64,000 nucleotides of DNA, taken from Allobosea sp. 117. Its GTDB lineage: Bacteria > Pseudomonadota > Alphaproteobacteria > Rhizobiales > Xanthobacteraceae. Where the stretch lies: contig NZ_JNLC01000010.1 of assembly GCF_000702305.1 (NCBI RefSeq), positions 744,001 through 808,000 on the forward strand, in the 5' to 3' direction. Below, in pieces: positions 8,090-16,200 of the stretch (position 1 is its first letter; every line of letters begins with the position of its first letter). Below the pieces are notes generated by a model. It was not told where the DNA came from. It worked only from the letters and a program-made list of their open reading frames with translations, and ran no database searches. The position numbers were made by a program, and so were the translations under genes.

Positions 8090-8587
8090 CTAGCGACCGA
8101 AGAGATCCGGCCAGATGCCCTGCGGCATCGGCACGCCGAGCAGCTTCTGGAAGAGGAGGTAGAAGATCACAGCGCCGGCTATGGCGAAGGCCAGCAAACG
8201 CAGGGAGGGGCGGCGCCCGTAATACATGCCGATCGTGGTGAGCGCTGCCGCCACCGCGACCGGATAGCCCGCCCATGGCAGCACCAGAACGAAGCCCGCT
8301 CCGATGCACCAGAAGCCGACAGCCCGGAGAATCTCGGTCCGGCTCGGAAGGTCGTCACGCTTCTGCTGCCGGATTCTCGGGCTGGCGAGGATCGACTGGA
8401 GGATCAGCAGGCAAGACATGAAGCCGAGAGCCACTCCCAGCAGCTTCGGTAGGCCATCCGCACCAATCGAGCCGCCCAGCGCGCTGCGCGGGAGCGCGTC
8501 AGCCTGCAGCCAGTAGACAATGGCCAGACAGAGCAGGACGAGGCCTGCCCAGCCTTCGACGCCGATAATGGCCAGTCGGCTTCGCAT
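8090..8587 (-). CDS. tctB: Tripartite tricarboxylate transporter, small permease TctB
   Basis: I start this 165-residue protein at ATG 8587, with GAGGAG about seven bases upstream; a longer frame from 8656 lacks such a site. Four hydrophobic segments (about 10-28, 43-62, 85-118 and 128-150) match TctB (DUF1468). TctB is the small helix bundle that assembles with TctA. It sits between the ornithine-cyclodeaminase-like gene (81-base gap) and tctA (33-base gap), giving an enzyme-tctB-tctA operon. Confidence 0.88.
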   Translation of the reverse strand: MRSRLAIIGVEGWAGLVLLCLAIVYWLQADALPRSALGGSIGADGLPKLLGVALGFMSCLLILQSILASPRIRQQKRDDLPSRTEILRAVGFWCIGAGFVLVLPWAGYPVAVAAALTTIGMYYGRRPSLRLLAFAIAGAVIFYLLFQKLLGVPMPQGIWPDLFGR

Positions 8588-8668
8588 GGTGAGACTCCTC
8601 TCGTCTGGTGCCGGTGGGGAGACTGCTGTCGGACGCGCGTGACCACACGCGCGCATCTGCTGACAGGA

Positions 8669-9742
8669 TCAGGGGTGTACGGTTTCGGTGAACCACTCGC
8701 CGGGCAGCTCACGTCCGGCTCCGGCCGCGCGCGCCTTGGCGTAGAGGACCGCGCCCGTCGCCGCGAACTGGTAGCCCACGCCGTGATAGTTCAGGAAACA
8801 GGTGATCTCGTCGGGGCGGCTGCGGCCCGGCACCTTGCCGGCGACGAGTTCGGCCAGCGAAGGAGCGCGGGCGAGCGCCGCGAGCTCGGGATCGGTGACG
8901 ATTTCCTTGGTGCCTTCCCGATATTCGACACCTTTCGCGATCACCAGGTGATCGCTGCCCATGTTGTCGGGGTCATGGATGATGACCCGATCGACCGCCT
9001 TCAACACCTCGGGCGGCAGCTCCCGATCGCGGATCGAGCCGACATGCATGCCCGGCTCCAGCCATTCCCGGCGCAGCACCGGCTGCAGGCTGTTGGTCGC
9101 GCACAGTACCACGTCGGCCCCCTTGACCGCCGCTTCGGGCGAAGCGGCCGGCACCACGCGGACGCCGAGCTGCGCCGTCATTTCCTGCGCGAAGCGGGAT
9201 CGGCTCTCGGGATTGGGGCTGTAGCAGCGGATCTCATCGAGCGGCCGGGCCACCGCCACCGCCATCGCCTGCGCGCCCGCCTGCCATCCCGTGCCGATGA
9301 TCGCCGCGACCCGCGCATCCTCGCGCGCGAGGTGCCGAACCGCGAGGCCGCTTGCGCCCCCGACCCGGAAGCGCTGGACCACGCCGTCCGGAAAGATCGC
9401 CAACGGCTCTCCCGTCTCCGTGCTGAACAGCAGGACCAACCCGACCCAGCGCTCGCCCGGTGCCGCCGGCACCTTCACCTTGCGCCGCTTACCGTCGGTT
9501 TCGGGAAAGGTGAGGATGTCGGAGTTCAGCCGCAGCGAACCAATGCCGAGGCTCGGCACCACTCCGCCCACGAGCTTTAGGCAATAGACCGCGTCCGGCC
9601 GCACCGTCCGCGTCAGCATGTCGGAACGACGGCCGTTGAGCGCCGCGCCCTCCGCAGCGTCGCGATAGGCGGTGGCGAGCGCATCCATGCACTCGCGCAT
9701 CGATAGAAGGCGCTCCGCGTCTTCGTTGGACAAGACAAGCAA
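8669..9742 (-). CDS. Ornithine cyclodeaminase / mu-crystallin family protein
   Basis: 357 residues, close to the usual 310-350. Features include an N-terminal LSNEDAERLL, KLVGG with the substrate Lys region, GGASGLAVRHLARED, the Rossmann loop VAAIIGTGWQAGAQ near residue 150, and GSIRDRELPPEVL (family GSxxxxxREl). Members reduce imino or keto acids with NAD(P)H or deaminate ornithine. The start is TTG at 9742, supported by GGGAGG seven bases upstream. It heads the leftward operon with tctB-tctA, and its promoter gap holds the palindrome shared with tctC. The real substrate is probably what the Tct system imports or a product of it. Confidence 0.85.
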   Translation of the reverse strand: MLVLSNEDAERLLSMRECMDALATAYRDAAEGAALNGRRSDMLTRTVRPDAVYCLKLVGGVVPSLGIGSLRLNSDILTFPETDGKRRKVKVPAAPGERWVGLVLLFSTETGEPLAIFPDGVVQRFRVGGASGLAVRHLAREDARVAAIIGTGWQAGAQAMAVAVARPLDEIRCYSPNPESRSRFAQEMTAQLGVRVVPAASPEAAVKGADVVLCATNSLQPVLRREWLEPGMHVGSIRDRELPPEVLKAVDRVIIHDPDNMGSDHLVIAKGVEYREGTKEIVTDPELAALARAPSLAELVAGKVPGRSRPDEITCFLNYHGVGYQFAATGAVLYAKARAAGAGRELPGEWFTETVHP

Positions 9743-9802
9743 GCCGTTTCCTCCCGTTGGGTGAGCACCTTACGGCACTCCGTGGCGTCTCTTGCGTCAC
9801 TA

Positions 9803-9822
9803 ATCTATCTTATATAAGATAT
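9803..9822. promoter_or_regulatory. Shared palindromic operator, copy 1 (between ocd-tctBA and comA-prpD)
   Basis: TATCTTATATAAGATA (9806-9821) is a perfect 16-bp palindrome inside a 20-base block (9803-9822) that recurs exactly at 12970-12989. It lies in the 112-base divergent gap, 33 bases before the ComA-like start and 61 bases before the TTG of the cyclodeaminase-like gene, so it can control both. The adjacent GntR regulator (12173) is the likely binder. The AT-rich core may also act as a -10 element. Confidence 0.75.
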
Positions 9823-9854
9823 GAGTTAGTCGACAAGCCCTCTCGGGGAGAGAA

Positions 9855-10667
9855 ATGCCCAACAAGAAGAACCCGCCGGCCTCAGTGGCGGCCGACCCTT
9901 TTGCTTTTTCCTTCATACGCATGGCGCCCCGTCCTGCCCGGCCGCGCGAAAGCGGGCTGACGATCATCGGAGACCGGGGCGTTGGCCTCGCCCGAACCGC
10001 CGATCTCATTGAATCGGCCGGCGATCACATCGACTTCTTCAAGTTCGGGATGGGCACCTATCGGGTGATGCGACCGGACTTCATCCGCCGCAAAGTGGCG
10101 ATGCTGAAGGAGGCAGGCATCCGCGTCTTCTTCGCCGGCGACATCACCGAGGCCGCGTTCATGCAGGGTGTTTCGAAGCGCTTCTACGCCGAGGTGAAGG
10201 CATTCGGGGCCGATGCCGTGGAGGTATCGAGCGCGCAGGTGGCGATGCCGCTCGAGGACAAGTGCCGTCTCATCGGCATGGCGCGCGACGCCGGCCTCGA
10301 GGTCGTGGCCGAAGCCGGCCAGAAGGGCGCCGAGGACTGGACCAGGAGCGTCGCCTACATCGCCCGCCAGATCGAGGCCTATCAGAAGGCCGGCGCCTGG
10401 AAGGTGCTGGTGCAGGCCGACGGCATCAGCGAGGACGTCGAGACAAGCCGCTGGGATGTCATCCTCAACATCGCCGCGCGCTTCGACATCAAGGATCTGA
10501 TCTTCCAGGCCAAGGATAGCGCCGCCCAGAAATGGTACGTCGGGACGCTCGGCAATGCCGTGAACCTCGACGTGGAGGACCATCAGGTCATCGAACTCGA
10601 ACTCGCCCGCCGCGGTATCCGCGGACGTCATATTTTCGGCCTCGTCGGCAGCCTGGAGACCAACTGA
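9855..10667 (+). CDS. Phosphosulfolactate synthase (ComA)-like protein
   Basis: 270 residues. The ComA signature is near the N-terminus: PRESGLTIIGDRGVGL (family PRxxGxTxxxDxG), then DHIDFFKFGMGT (family DxxKFGWGT), followed by a TIM-barrel pattern with FFAGDITEAAF, AVEVSS and VVAEAGQKG. True ComA joins sulfite to phosphoenolpyruvate to make phosphosulfolactate for coenzyme M; bacteria and plants also carry uncharacterised relatives such as Hsa32. The ATG has GGGGAGAG upstream. Its stop is one base from the next ATG, so it is tightly coupled to the MmgE/PrpD gene. Gene context suggests catabolism, perhaps C-S or related lyase chemistry, rather than coenzyme M synthesis. Confidence 0.8.
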   Translation: MPNKKNPPASVAADPFAFSFIRMAPRPARPRESGLTIIGDRGVGLARTADLIESAGDHIDFFKFGMGTYRVMRPDFIRRKVAMLKEAGIRVFFAGDITEAAFMQGVSKRFYAEVKAFGADAVEVSSAQVAMPLEDKCRLIGMARDAGLEVVAEAGQKGAEDWTRSVAYIARQIEAYQKAGAWKVLVQADGISEDVETSRWDVILNIAARFDIKDLIFQAKDSAAQKWYVGTLGNAVNLDVEDHQVIELELARRGIRGRHIFGLVGSLETN

Positions 10668-10668
10668 C

Positions 10669-12072
10669 ATGTCACACGCCACAGCAACCGACGAGGCCGT
10701 CGGCTTCCAGGGCACCGCGCTCGCCGAGGAGATCTCCGCCGTCCTGACGCGCCTCACGCTCGCCGACATCGCGCCGAAGGCCCAGGACACGGCGATCAAC
10801 GACCTGATCGACATGACCGGCCTGTGTGTGGCCGCCCGCAACACCGACTACATCCGCTCGCTGATGGAGGGCTGGGACGGCGAAGGCGAATGCACCGCCA
10901 TAGGTCACGCCCGCCCGCTCGACGCCGCCGGCGCGGCGCTGATCAACGGTACTGCGACCCACGGCGAGGATTTCGACGACACGCTCGAAGGCGCCCCGAT
11001 CCGTGTCGGCGCCATGGTGCTGCCCGCCGTGCTTGCCGCCACTGAGCGCTTCCATCGCTCCGGCGAGGACGCGCTGCGCGGCATGATCGCCGGCATGGAG
11101 ATGGTCTGCCGGTTCAACCACGTGGTGCCGGGCGCCATCCACAAGGCCGGCTTCCACCCCGTCGGCATCATCGGCGCGCTCGGTGCGACCGCCGGTGCCG
11201 GCGTCGCGCTTGGCCTCGACGCCCGTCAGCTCACCCTCGCCTTCGGCATATCCGGGAGCTTCGCCTCCGGCATCGGCGAATTCCTGACCGAGGGCGCCTG
11301 GACCAAGCGCATCCATCCGGGATGGGCTGCGCAGTCCGGCTACCGTGCCGCATTGCTCGGCCGGTCCGGCTATTTCGGCCCGCGCACCGTCTTCGAGGGC
11401 GCCCGCAACATATTCCGGGTCTTCGGTCGCGACGCCAAGCCGAACTACGAACCGCTCCTCAAGGGCCTCGGCGAGGAGTGGCTAATGGAGAAGATCGCCT
11501 TCAAGCCCTATGCCTGCGGAACGATGATCCACCCGTTCATCGACTGCATGATTCGCTTCCGCAAGGAAGGCATCGCGCCGGAACGCATCGTCTCGATCGA
11601 ATGCGAGACCGGCGAAGGGCTCGTCGACCGGCTCTGGGAGCCGCTGGCGGCGAAGCACCGCCCGCCCTCGGGCTACGCGGCGAAGTTCAGCATGCCCTTC
11701 TGCATGGCGGTCGCCTATTTCGACGGGGACGCCGGACTTGAGCAGTTTACCGACGCCAAGGCGAAGGACCCGCGCATTCTCGCGCTGGCGCGCAAGATCC
11801 GCTACGTCATCGACCCGAACAACGAATACCCGCGCAACTACAGCGGCCACGTCAAGGCGACGCTGGACGACGGCAGCGTCGTCGAATACCGGCAGCCGCA
11901 TTTCCGCGGCGGCGCCCGCGAACCGCTGACGCGCGACGAACTCATCGCCAAGGCGCGCGGCAACGTCGCCTATGGCGGGCTCTCGCCGCAGTTCGCCGAA
12001 AGCCTGCTTGGTTTCTGTCTCGACCTGCCGCGCTGTCCCGACATGGGTCTGCTCGGTCAGTTCCGCGTCTGA
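10669..12072 (+). CDS. MmgE/PrpD family protein
   Basis: 467 residues, the usual length for the 2-methylcitrate dehydratase PrpD / cis-aconitate decarboxylase / iminodisuccinate epimerase family. Landmarks are NGTATHGEDFDDTLEG (family NGxxxHxLDFDDT) near residue 100, GFHPVGIIGALGATAGAG, LTEGAWTKRIHPGWAAQSG (family DGxxxKRxHPGxAA), and FKPYACGTMIHPFIDC. These proteins dehydrate, isomerise or decarboxylate tricarboxylic and related acids in the cytoplasm. It is one base downstream of the ComA-like gene. A second, divergent paralogue lies at 41461. Confidence 0.9.
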   Translation: MSHATATDEAVGFQGTALAEEISAVLTRLTLADIAPKAQDTAINDLIDMTGLCVAARNTDYIRSLMEGWDGEGECTAIGHARPLDAAGAALINGTATHGEDFDDTLEGAPIRVGAMVLPAVLAATERFHRSGEDALRGMIAGMEMVCRFNHVVPGAIHKAGFHPVGIIGALGATAGAGVALGLDARQLTLAFGISGSFASGIGEFLTEGAWTKRIHPGWAAQSGYRAALLGRSGYFGPRTVFEGARNIFRVFGRDAKPNYEPLLKGLGEEWLMEKIAFKPYACGTMIHPFIDCMIRFRKEGIAPERIVSIECETGEGLVDRLWEPLAAKHRPPSGYAAKFSMPFCMAVAYFDGDAGLEQFTDAKAKDPRILALARKIRYVIDPNNEYPRNYSGHVKATLDDGSVVEYRQPHFRGGAREPLTRDELIAKARGNVAYGGLSPQFAESLLGFCLDLPRCPDMGLLGQFRV

Positions 12073-12172
12073 CCTTCGCCTCCGGGACGTCGAAACAACT
12101 CCAGTGACGGTGTGTGATGCTATGACAGAATCGCTTGGTCGAATCTGACCGCAGAGGAATGTTGGACGCGGT

Positions 12173-12934
12173 ATGAGCCAGCACGCATCCCAGAACCGCC
12201 CGGGCGCACTCCTTCCGGAGTCGATGCCGCTCTATGTGCAGATCAAGAATCTGCTGATCGCGCGCGTCATCAAGGGCGAATGGGGACCGGGCGAGCTGCT
12301 GCCCAGCGAGATGCGCCTTGCGGCCGAATACGGTGTGCATCAGGGCACCGTCCGCAAGGCGCTGGACGAGATGGCCGCGCAGAATCTGGTCGTGCGCCAG
12401 CAGGGCAAGGGCACGTTCGTCAACGCGTCCTCCATGCGGCACAGCACCTACCACTTCTTCCGCGTGCTGCCGAAGGCCGGTGGCTCGATGGAGGCGCCGA
12501 CCACCGAATTCGTGTCTGTCGAGACGGTGCCGGCGACCGCGGTTGAGCATGACCGCCTGAACATGCCGGACGAGCAGCGCGACGTGGTGCGTTCGGTGCG
12601 CGTGCGACGCTTCGCAGGCGTGCCGAAGATCATCGAACGGGTTTCGCAGCCTGCCTATCTGTTTCCGGGGCTGGCGGAGCTGTATCGGGAGCTGCAGCCC
12701 GAGACGACATATGGCCTGATCGAACGCCGCTACCGCGTGCTGGTGGTCAAGGTTGTTGAGCGCTTGACGGCCGTAGCCGCGTCGGCAGACGACGCTGCTC
12801 TTCTCGAGATTGCCGCCGGCACACCGATGCTGGAGATCGACCGTATCGCCGAGGCCATCGACGGCCAGTTCGTCGAATGGCGCGTGAGCCGCTGCCTAAC
12901 GGACGCTCACGAATATGTTGTCGAACTGACCTGA
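12173..12934 (+). CDS. GntR family regulator, HutC subfamily (UTRA domain)
   Basis: 253 residues. The N-terminal winged helix (about residues 12-80) reads LPESMPLYVQIKNLLIARVI, LLPSEMRLAAEYGVHQGTVRKALDEMA and RQQGKGTFV, the classic GntR signature. The rest fits a UTRA ligand domain, with DRLNMPDEQRDVVRSVRVRR and PMLEIDRIAEAIDGQFVEWR. It lies between the comA-prpD pair and tctC, in the same direction. Two copies of a 16-bp palindrome flank this region, one per promoter, and are the likely binding sites. The ligand is probably the Tct substrate or a pathway intermediate. Confidence 0.88.
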   Translation: MSQHASQNRPGALLPESMPLYVQIKNLLIARVIKGEWGPGELLPSEMRLAAEYGVHQGTVRKALDEMAAQNLVVRQQGKGTFVNASSMRHSTYHFFRVLPKAGGSMEAPTTEFVSVETVPATAVEHDRLNMPDEQRDVVRSVRVRRFAGVPKIIERVSQPAYLFPGLAELYRELQPETTYGLIERRYRVLVVKVVERLTAVAASADDAALLEIAAGTPMLEIDRIAEAIDGQFVEWRVSRCLTDAHEYVVELT

Positions 12935-12969
12935 CGCAGGCGCAAACCTTCTTGATACGAACTCATGAA

Positions 12970-12989
12970 ATCTATCTTATATAAGATAT
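12970..12989. promoter_or_regulatory. Shared palindromic operator, copy 2 (tctC promoter)
   Basis: The 20 bases are identical to 9803-9822, with the perfect palindrome TATCTTATATAAGATA at 12973-12988. It lies 36 bases upstream of the tctC start. A possible -35 TTGATA is at 12952-12957. Exact conservation across 3.2 kb of the same gene cluster indicates a regulon operator rather than chance. Confidence 0.75.
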
Positions 12990-13025
12990 AAATCGCGAGA
13001 AACGCGAACACCCTGGGAGAGAGAC

Positions 13026-14000
13026 ATGCCATCGAAGATCGCATTGGGATTTGTCGCGTCGCTCGCGCTGCTGTGCGCGGGAAGCGCGTCCGCACAGACC
13101 AACAAATACGACTATCCCGTCACCACGGTGACCCTGACCACGCATTCGAAGCCCGGCTCGGGCTCCGACCTGTTCCTGCGCAAGCTCAGCAAGGCGCTGA
13201 GCAAGGAGATGGGCATCAATTTCGTCGTCGACTACTGGGCCGGCGGCAGTGGAGCCAAGGCGATGGCGCAGCTCGCAAAGGCGAAACCGGACGGATCGGT
13301 CTTCTACGCCACCACGCCGACCCACGTCACCACATCGCTGCTCAGCGCACCGCCGGTCACCTACAAGGACATCGACTATGCGGTGAACGTCTTCTTCGAT
13401 CCGGAGATCATCTATGCGCTGTCGAACAGCCCCTTCAGCACGATGAAGGACGCCGTGGCGTGGTCTAAGGCCAACCCCGGCAAGGCAAGGTGGGGCGGCT
13501 CGACGGCCGGCTCGCTCGAGCGCCAGATCCTGGAGCGGATCAACAGCGCGAGCGATGCAAAGGCTACGGTCATCCCGCAGGACGACGGCGCCGCGCTGCT
13601 GATCAACGTGCTCGGCGGCAGCGTCGATCTCGGTGTCGGCGAGCTGCAGGAGCTCAACAGCTATATCGAGGCCGGCAAGGTGAAGGTGCTCGGCGTCTAT
13701 TATCCGGACCGCCTCGCCGCCCTGCCGAACGCGACGACGATCCAGGAACAGGGGCTCGACAAGGACGTAATCCGCAAGTTCCGCGGCCTCGCCGCGCCCA
13801 AGGGCGTGCCGCCCGCGACCATCGCCAAGCTCGAAAAAGCCGTGCAGGCCATCCTCGCCGACCCCGAATTCAAGAAGGAGTACGAGGCCGACGCGCTGGT
13901 GGCAGGTTATATGAGCCAGGCGGACTATCGCGCCTTCATGGCGAACTTCGTCAAGGAGCAGGAAGGATTCCTGAAGCAGTTCGGCGTGACGCAGAACTGA
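13026..14000 (+). CDS. tctC: Tripartite tricarboxylate transporter substrate-binding protein TctC (Bug family)
   Basis: 324 residues with a signal peptide (cleavage likely after GSASA near residue 23). The mature part has Bug-family features: YPVTTVTLTTHSKPGSGSDLF at the start, VDYWAGGSGAKAMAQLAKAKPDG (family GAGGxxGxxxvxxApPDG), and a C-terminal KLEKAVQAILADPEFKKEYE. The protein captures the substrate in the periplasm for TctA-TctB. Many Bug proteins have VxxxPGGGxD where this one has HSKPGSGSD, so the ligand may be unusual. GGGAGAGAG precedes the ATG. It is transcribed alone from a promoter with the shared palindrome. Confidence 0.9.
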   Translation: MPSKIALGFVASLALLCAGSASAQTNKYDYPVTTVTLTTHSKPGSGSDLFLRKLSKALSKEMGINFVVDYWAGGSGAKAMAQLAKAKPDGSVFYATTPTHVTTSLLSAPPVTYKDIDYAVNVFFDPEIIYALSNSPFSTMKDAVAWSKANPGKARWGGSTAGSLERQILERINSASDAKATVIPQDDGAALLINVLGGSVDLGVGELQELNSYIEAGKVKVLGVYYPDRLAALPNATTIQEQGLDKDVIRKFRGLAAPKGVPPATIAKLEKAVQAILADPEFKKEYEADALVAGYMSQADYRAFMANFVKEQEGFLKQFGVTQN

Positions 14001-14015
14001 TTGGTCTCGGCATCT

Positions 14016-14033
14016 GGCTGGACGGCGCCAGCC
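14016..14033. terminator. Weak hairpin after tctC
   Basis: GGCTGG (14016-14021) pairs with CCAGCC (14028-14033) across six bases, 15 bases after the tctC stop. No T-run follows in either direction, so termination is plausible but not well supported. Confidence 0.3.
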
Positions 14034-14050
14034 GGGTGCCCTTCTATTCC

Positions 14051-14188
14051 CTAGCGGTTGAACGTCTCGAACGTATGGATGGCCGTGAGCGCGTAGTCGA
14101 TGGTGTCGGGGGAATAACCCCCGCTGTCCGCCAGCCAGATCCGGTAGCGGTGCTTCAGGCGTTCGTTTCCAGCATTGTGGTTCGTCAT
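14051..14188 (-). pseudogene. Tyrosine integrase, N-terminal 45-residue remnant
   Basis: A short minus-strand frame (ATG 14188, TAG ending at 14051) encodes a protein starting MTNHNAGNERLKHRYRIWL and ending TIDYALTAIHTFETFNR. It resembles the N-terminal SAM-like domain of tyrosine recombinases common in alphaproteobacterial elements (pattern NERIKxxYxxxLxEA...TIDxxxxAIxxFE). Everything after that domain, including the catalytic R..HxxR..Y region, is gone; the tctC 3' end follows. It reads away from tRNA-Phe, 165 bases from the tRNA 3' end, the standard position for an element integrase. Family assignment is from pattern memory, not a search. Confidence 0.6.
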
Positions 14189-14291
14189 GGGGCAGCCTCG
14201 CCCGTGAAAGCACTGTTAGCGGGGGAGGGGGCAGGCATTCTAATCGGCCGGATACCAACGCCCCTCGCTGGACGGCACTGGATAGGGAAGC

Positions 14292-14326
14292 ACCCGAAAG
14301 CCCTGCGGTTGCTGGCTTTCTCGGGT
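14292..14326 (-). terminator. Hairpin downstream of tRNA-Phe
   Basis: The sequence ACCCGAAAGCC (14292-14302) pairs with GGCTTTCTCGGGT (14314-14326) with a small bulge. It lies 28 bases beyond the 3' end of the leftward tRNA-Phe and probably ends that transcript. The T-run is poor, so strength is uncertain. Confidence 0.45.
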
Positions 14327-14353
14327 CATCTCGGACTGTGTTGGATGGGGAAA

Positions 14354-14429
14354 TGGTGCCCAGGGGCGGAATCGAACCACCGACACTGCGATTTTCAGTC
14401 GCATGCTCTACCAACTGAGCTACCTGGGC
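14354..14429 (-). tRNA. tRNA-Phe (anticodon GAA)
   Basis: On the minus strand the gene starts GCCCAGGTAGCTCAGTTGG and ends CCTGGGCACCA. The acceptor stem GCCCAGG/CCTGGGC pairs fully, the anticodon loop CTGAAAATC gives GAA, and the T-arm GGTTCGATTCC is canonical. The CCA end is encoded, and the length is 76 nt. An integrase remnant lies just beyond the 3' end, so this tRNA was probably an integration site. Confidence 0.97.
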
Positions 14430-14755
14430 GTAGCCGGCAACGGCGCAAGGCCGTGCGGAGCGGGCGGTTTATAGAGTCTCGATCCCCCCATGTCCATATG
14501 GCGACGGCGGGAATTTGCCGGCTTTCCCCTGCCGCGCGGCAGGGACGGATGCGCGGGCGATCCGGCCAATGCGATACGTGTTGGCCCGATCAGCATGCTC
14601 GGGCGCGCCTGCCGGCGGCCACGCCGGCCCGTCGATGATTCCATCCTTCGAGGCGGCCTGCGGCGGGGCCCGCCACGACCTCTCGTCAGGAAGAAGACGG
14701 GCGACACCCGAAATACCGGCGCGGGCTGCGGCGTCCGCGCAACCGCCGGCCGCGC
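14430..14755. other. Intergenic stretch upstream of tRNA-Phe
   Basis: About 325 bases between yacG and tRNA-Phe. It must hold the tRNA promoter, but no clear -35/-10 pair stands out. No gene or repeat was recognised; open frames here are GC-rich and lack ribosome sites. Confidence 0.4.
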
Positions 14756-14980
14756 TCACCGCTCCTTCGGCGCGTCCGGGGCGAGAGGGGCGGCGTCGTC
14801 CTCGTCGTCCTCCTCGCTCGCCGGAATGGCGTAGGCGCCGCTCAGCCAGCGGTGCAGGTCAACATCGGCGCAGCGGCTGGAGCAGAACGGCTTGTAGGTC
14901 TCCACCGCCGGCTTGCCGCAGATCGGGCAGGCGGTGCCGGGCAGAGGCTTTCCGGGGGATGTGTCTCGTGGCGTCTTCAT
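14756..14980 (-). CDS. yacG: DNA gyrase inhibitor YacG, zinc-binding
   Basis: 74 residues. Cys18 and Cys21 (CPICGKP) with Cys33 and Cys37 (CSSRCADVDLHRWL) form the YacG treble-clef zinc finger; the C-terminus is acidic and low-complexity. E. coli YacG binds GyrB and inhibits gyrase. GAGGGAG precedes the ATG, and the gene begins seven bases after the maf stop, an arrangement common in Hyphomicrobiales. Confidence 0.93.
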   Translation of the reverse strand: MKTPRDTSPGKPLPGTACPICGKPAVETYKPFCSSRCADVDLHRWLSGAYAIPASEEDDEDDAAPLAPDAPKER

Positions 14981-14987
14981 CGCTCCC

Positions 14988-15611
14988 TCATCTGGGGTTG
15001 CCCCAGTGGAAATGCACGGGGTAGCCCTCGCCGGAGAGCAGCGCCACGGTCTCGGTCAGCGGCAGGCCGACCACATTGGTGTAGGAGCCGACCAGCTTCA
15101 CCACGAAGCAGCCGGCGAGGCCCTGTATGGCATAGCCGCCCGCCTTGCCGCGCCACTCGCCGGAAGCGAGATAAGCGCGCATGTCCTCGCTTGAGAGGCG
15201 CTTGAAGCGCAGGCGGCTCTCCACGAGGCGGGTGCGCACGGCGCCCTTGGGGGTCACCAGCGCGATGCCGGTATAGACGCGATGGGCGCGGCCCGAGAGC
15301 AGGCGCAGACAGTCCGCCGCCTCCTCGGAGAGCTCGGGCTTGGGCAGGATGCGGCGGCCGACCGCCACCACCGTGTCGGCGGCCAGGAGATAGGCGCCGG
15401 CATGCTCGCCGGCCTTCTCGCAGCGGGCCTTGGCGGCCTCGGCCTTCTGGCGGGCGAGGCGCAGCGCCAGCCGACGGGGCAACTCGCCGCGCTCCGGGGT
15501 CTCGTCGATTTCCGCGGGCAGCAGCGCATCGGGCTCGAGGCCGGCCTGCGCCAGCAGGGCAAGCCGGCGCGGGGAACCCGAGGCCAGCACCAGGGTAGGG
15601 CGGCCGCTCAA
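14988..15611 (-). CDS. maf: Maf family nucleoside triphosphate pyrophosphatase
   Basis: 207 residues. The family N-terminus [20 protein letters not shown] is followed by [35 protein letters not shown] (with the catalytic Asp) and [16 protein letters not shown]. Maf proteins hydrolyse dTTP/UTP or modified nucleotides to limit misincorporation. The start is TTG at 15611: the only upstream in-frame possibility is cut by a TGA two codons earlier, and GGAG lies about nine bases upstream. infA is often found just before this gene in relatives but is not here. Confidence 0.93.
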   Translation of the reverse strand: MSGRPTLVLASGSPRRLALLAQAGLEPDALLPAEIDETPERGELPRRLALRLARQKAEAAKARCEKAGEHAGAYLLAADTVVAVGRRILPKPELSEEAADCLRLLSGRAHRVYTGIALVTPKGAVRTRLVESRLRFKRLSSEDMRAYLASGEWRGKAGGYAIQGLAGCFVVKLVGSYTNVVGLPLTETVALLSGEGYPVHFHWGNPR

Positions 15612-15725
15612 CTCTCAAAACTCCATGTCAGGCCGGCAGCAAGGCGGCAGGGAAGCGGCGCGCACGCTACTTGAAAGCTTTGCTCCTGTGAACGCCGAAG
15701 CGCCCGAATGGCGGGTTCTCGAATG

Positions 15726-16199
15726 TCACCCCGCACGAAACCGCGCGCGGATGCGCATCTCCAGCTCGTCGCGCACCGCGCGGTAGGCGTCGAGCTGCTG
15801 GTTGCGGTTGCCGGTGACGAGGGTCGGGTCGGTGGTCGGCCAGTATTCGACGGCGATGGCGTTGGTGCGCGTCAGCTCCAGCGCGCGGTGATGCGCGTCG
15901 GGGGAGAGCGAGATGACGAGATCGAAGGCGAGGCCCTCGTTCTCCTCCAGCTCCTCCAGCGTCTGCGGGCGGTGACGGTGGATGTCGAGACCGATCTCCT
16001 CCAGCACCACCTGCACGAAGGGATCGATCTCGCCCTTCATCACCCCGGCCGAGCCGACATAGAGCGAGCGGCCGAACAGGTGGCGGGCGAGCGCCGCCGC
16101 CATGGCGGAGCGCACCACGTTCTGCCCGCACATGAAGAGCACGGATTGGGGGCGCCTTCCCGGCGCGGCCGGCAGCTCGGTCGCGGGCGCCGCGCTCAT
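15726..16199 (-). CDS. Low-molecular-weight protein-tyrosine phosphatase family protein
   Basis: 157 residues. The P-loop is C24-GQNVV-R30-S, matching CX5RS, and a WPTTDPT segment near residue 126 provides the general-acid Asp (DP motif). The fold is shared by low-molecular-weight tyrosine phosphatases and thioredoxin-type arsenate reductases. In Hyphomicrobiales this gene conservatively follows UPF0262 and hisD, suggesting a housekeeping role that is not well defined. It starts one base after the UPF0262 stop. Confidence 0.87.
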   Translation of the reverse strand: MSAAPATELPAAPGRRPQSVLFMCGQNVVRSAMAAALARHLFGRSLYVGSAGVMKGEIDPFVQVVLEEIGLDIHRHRPQTLEELEENEGLAFDLVISLSPDAHHRALELTRTNAIAVEYWPTTDPTLVTGNRNQQLDAYRAVRDELEMRIRARFRAG

Positions 16200-16200
16200 C

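Noticed and set aside
12972-14414. A 480-codon minus-strand frame through tctC and tRNA-Phe
   Set aside because: Its N-terminus (VEHATENRSVGGSIPP) is simply the translated tRNA; the rest is antisense to tctC.
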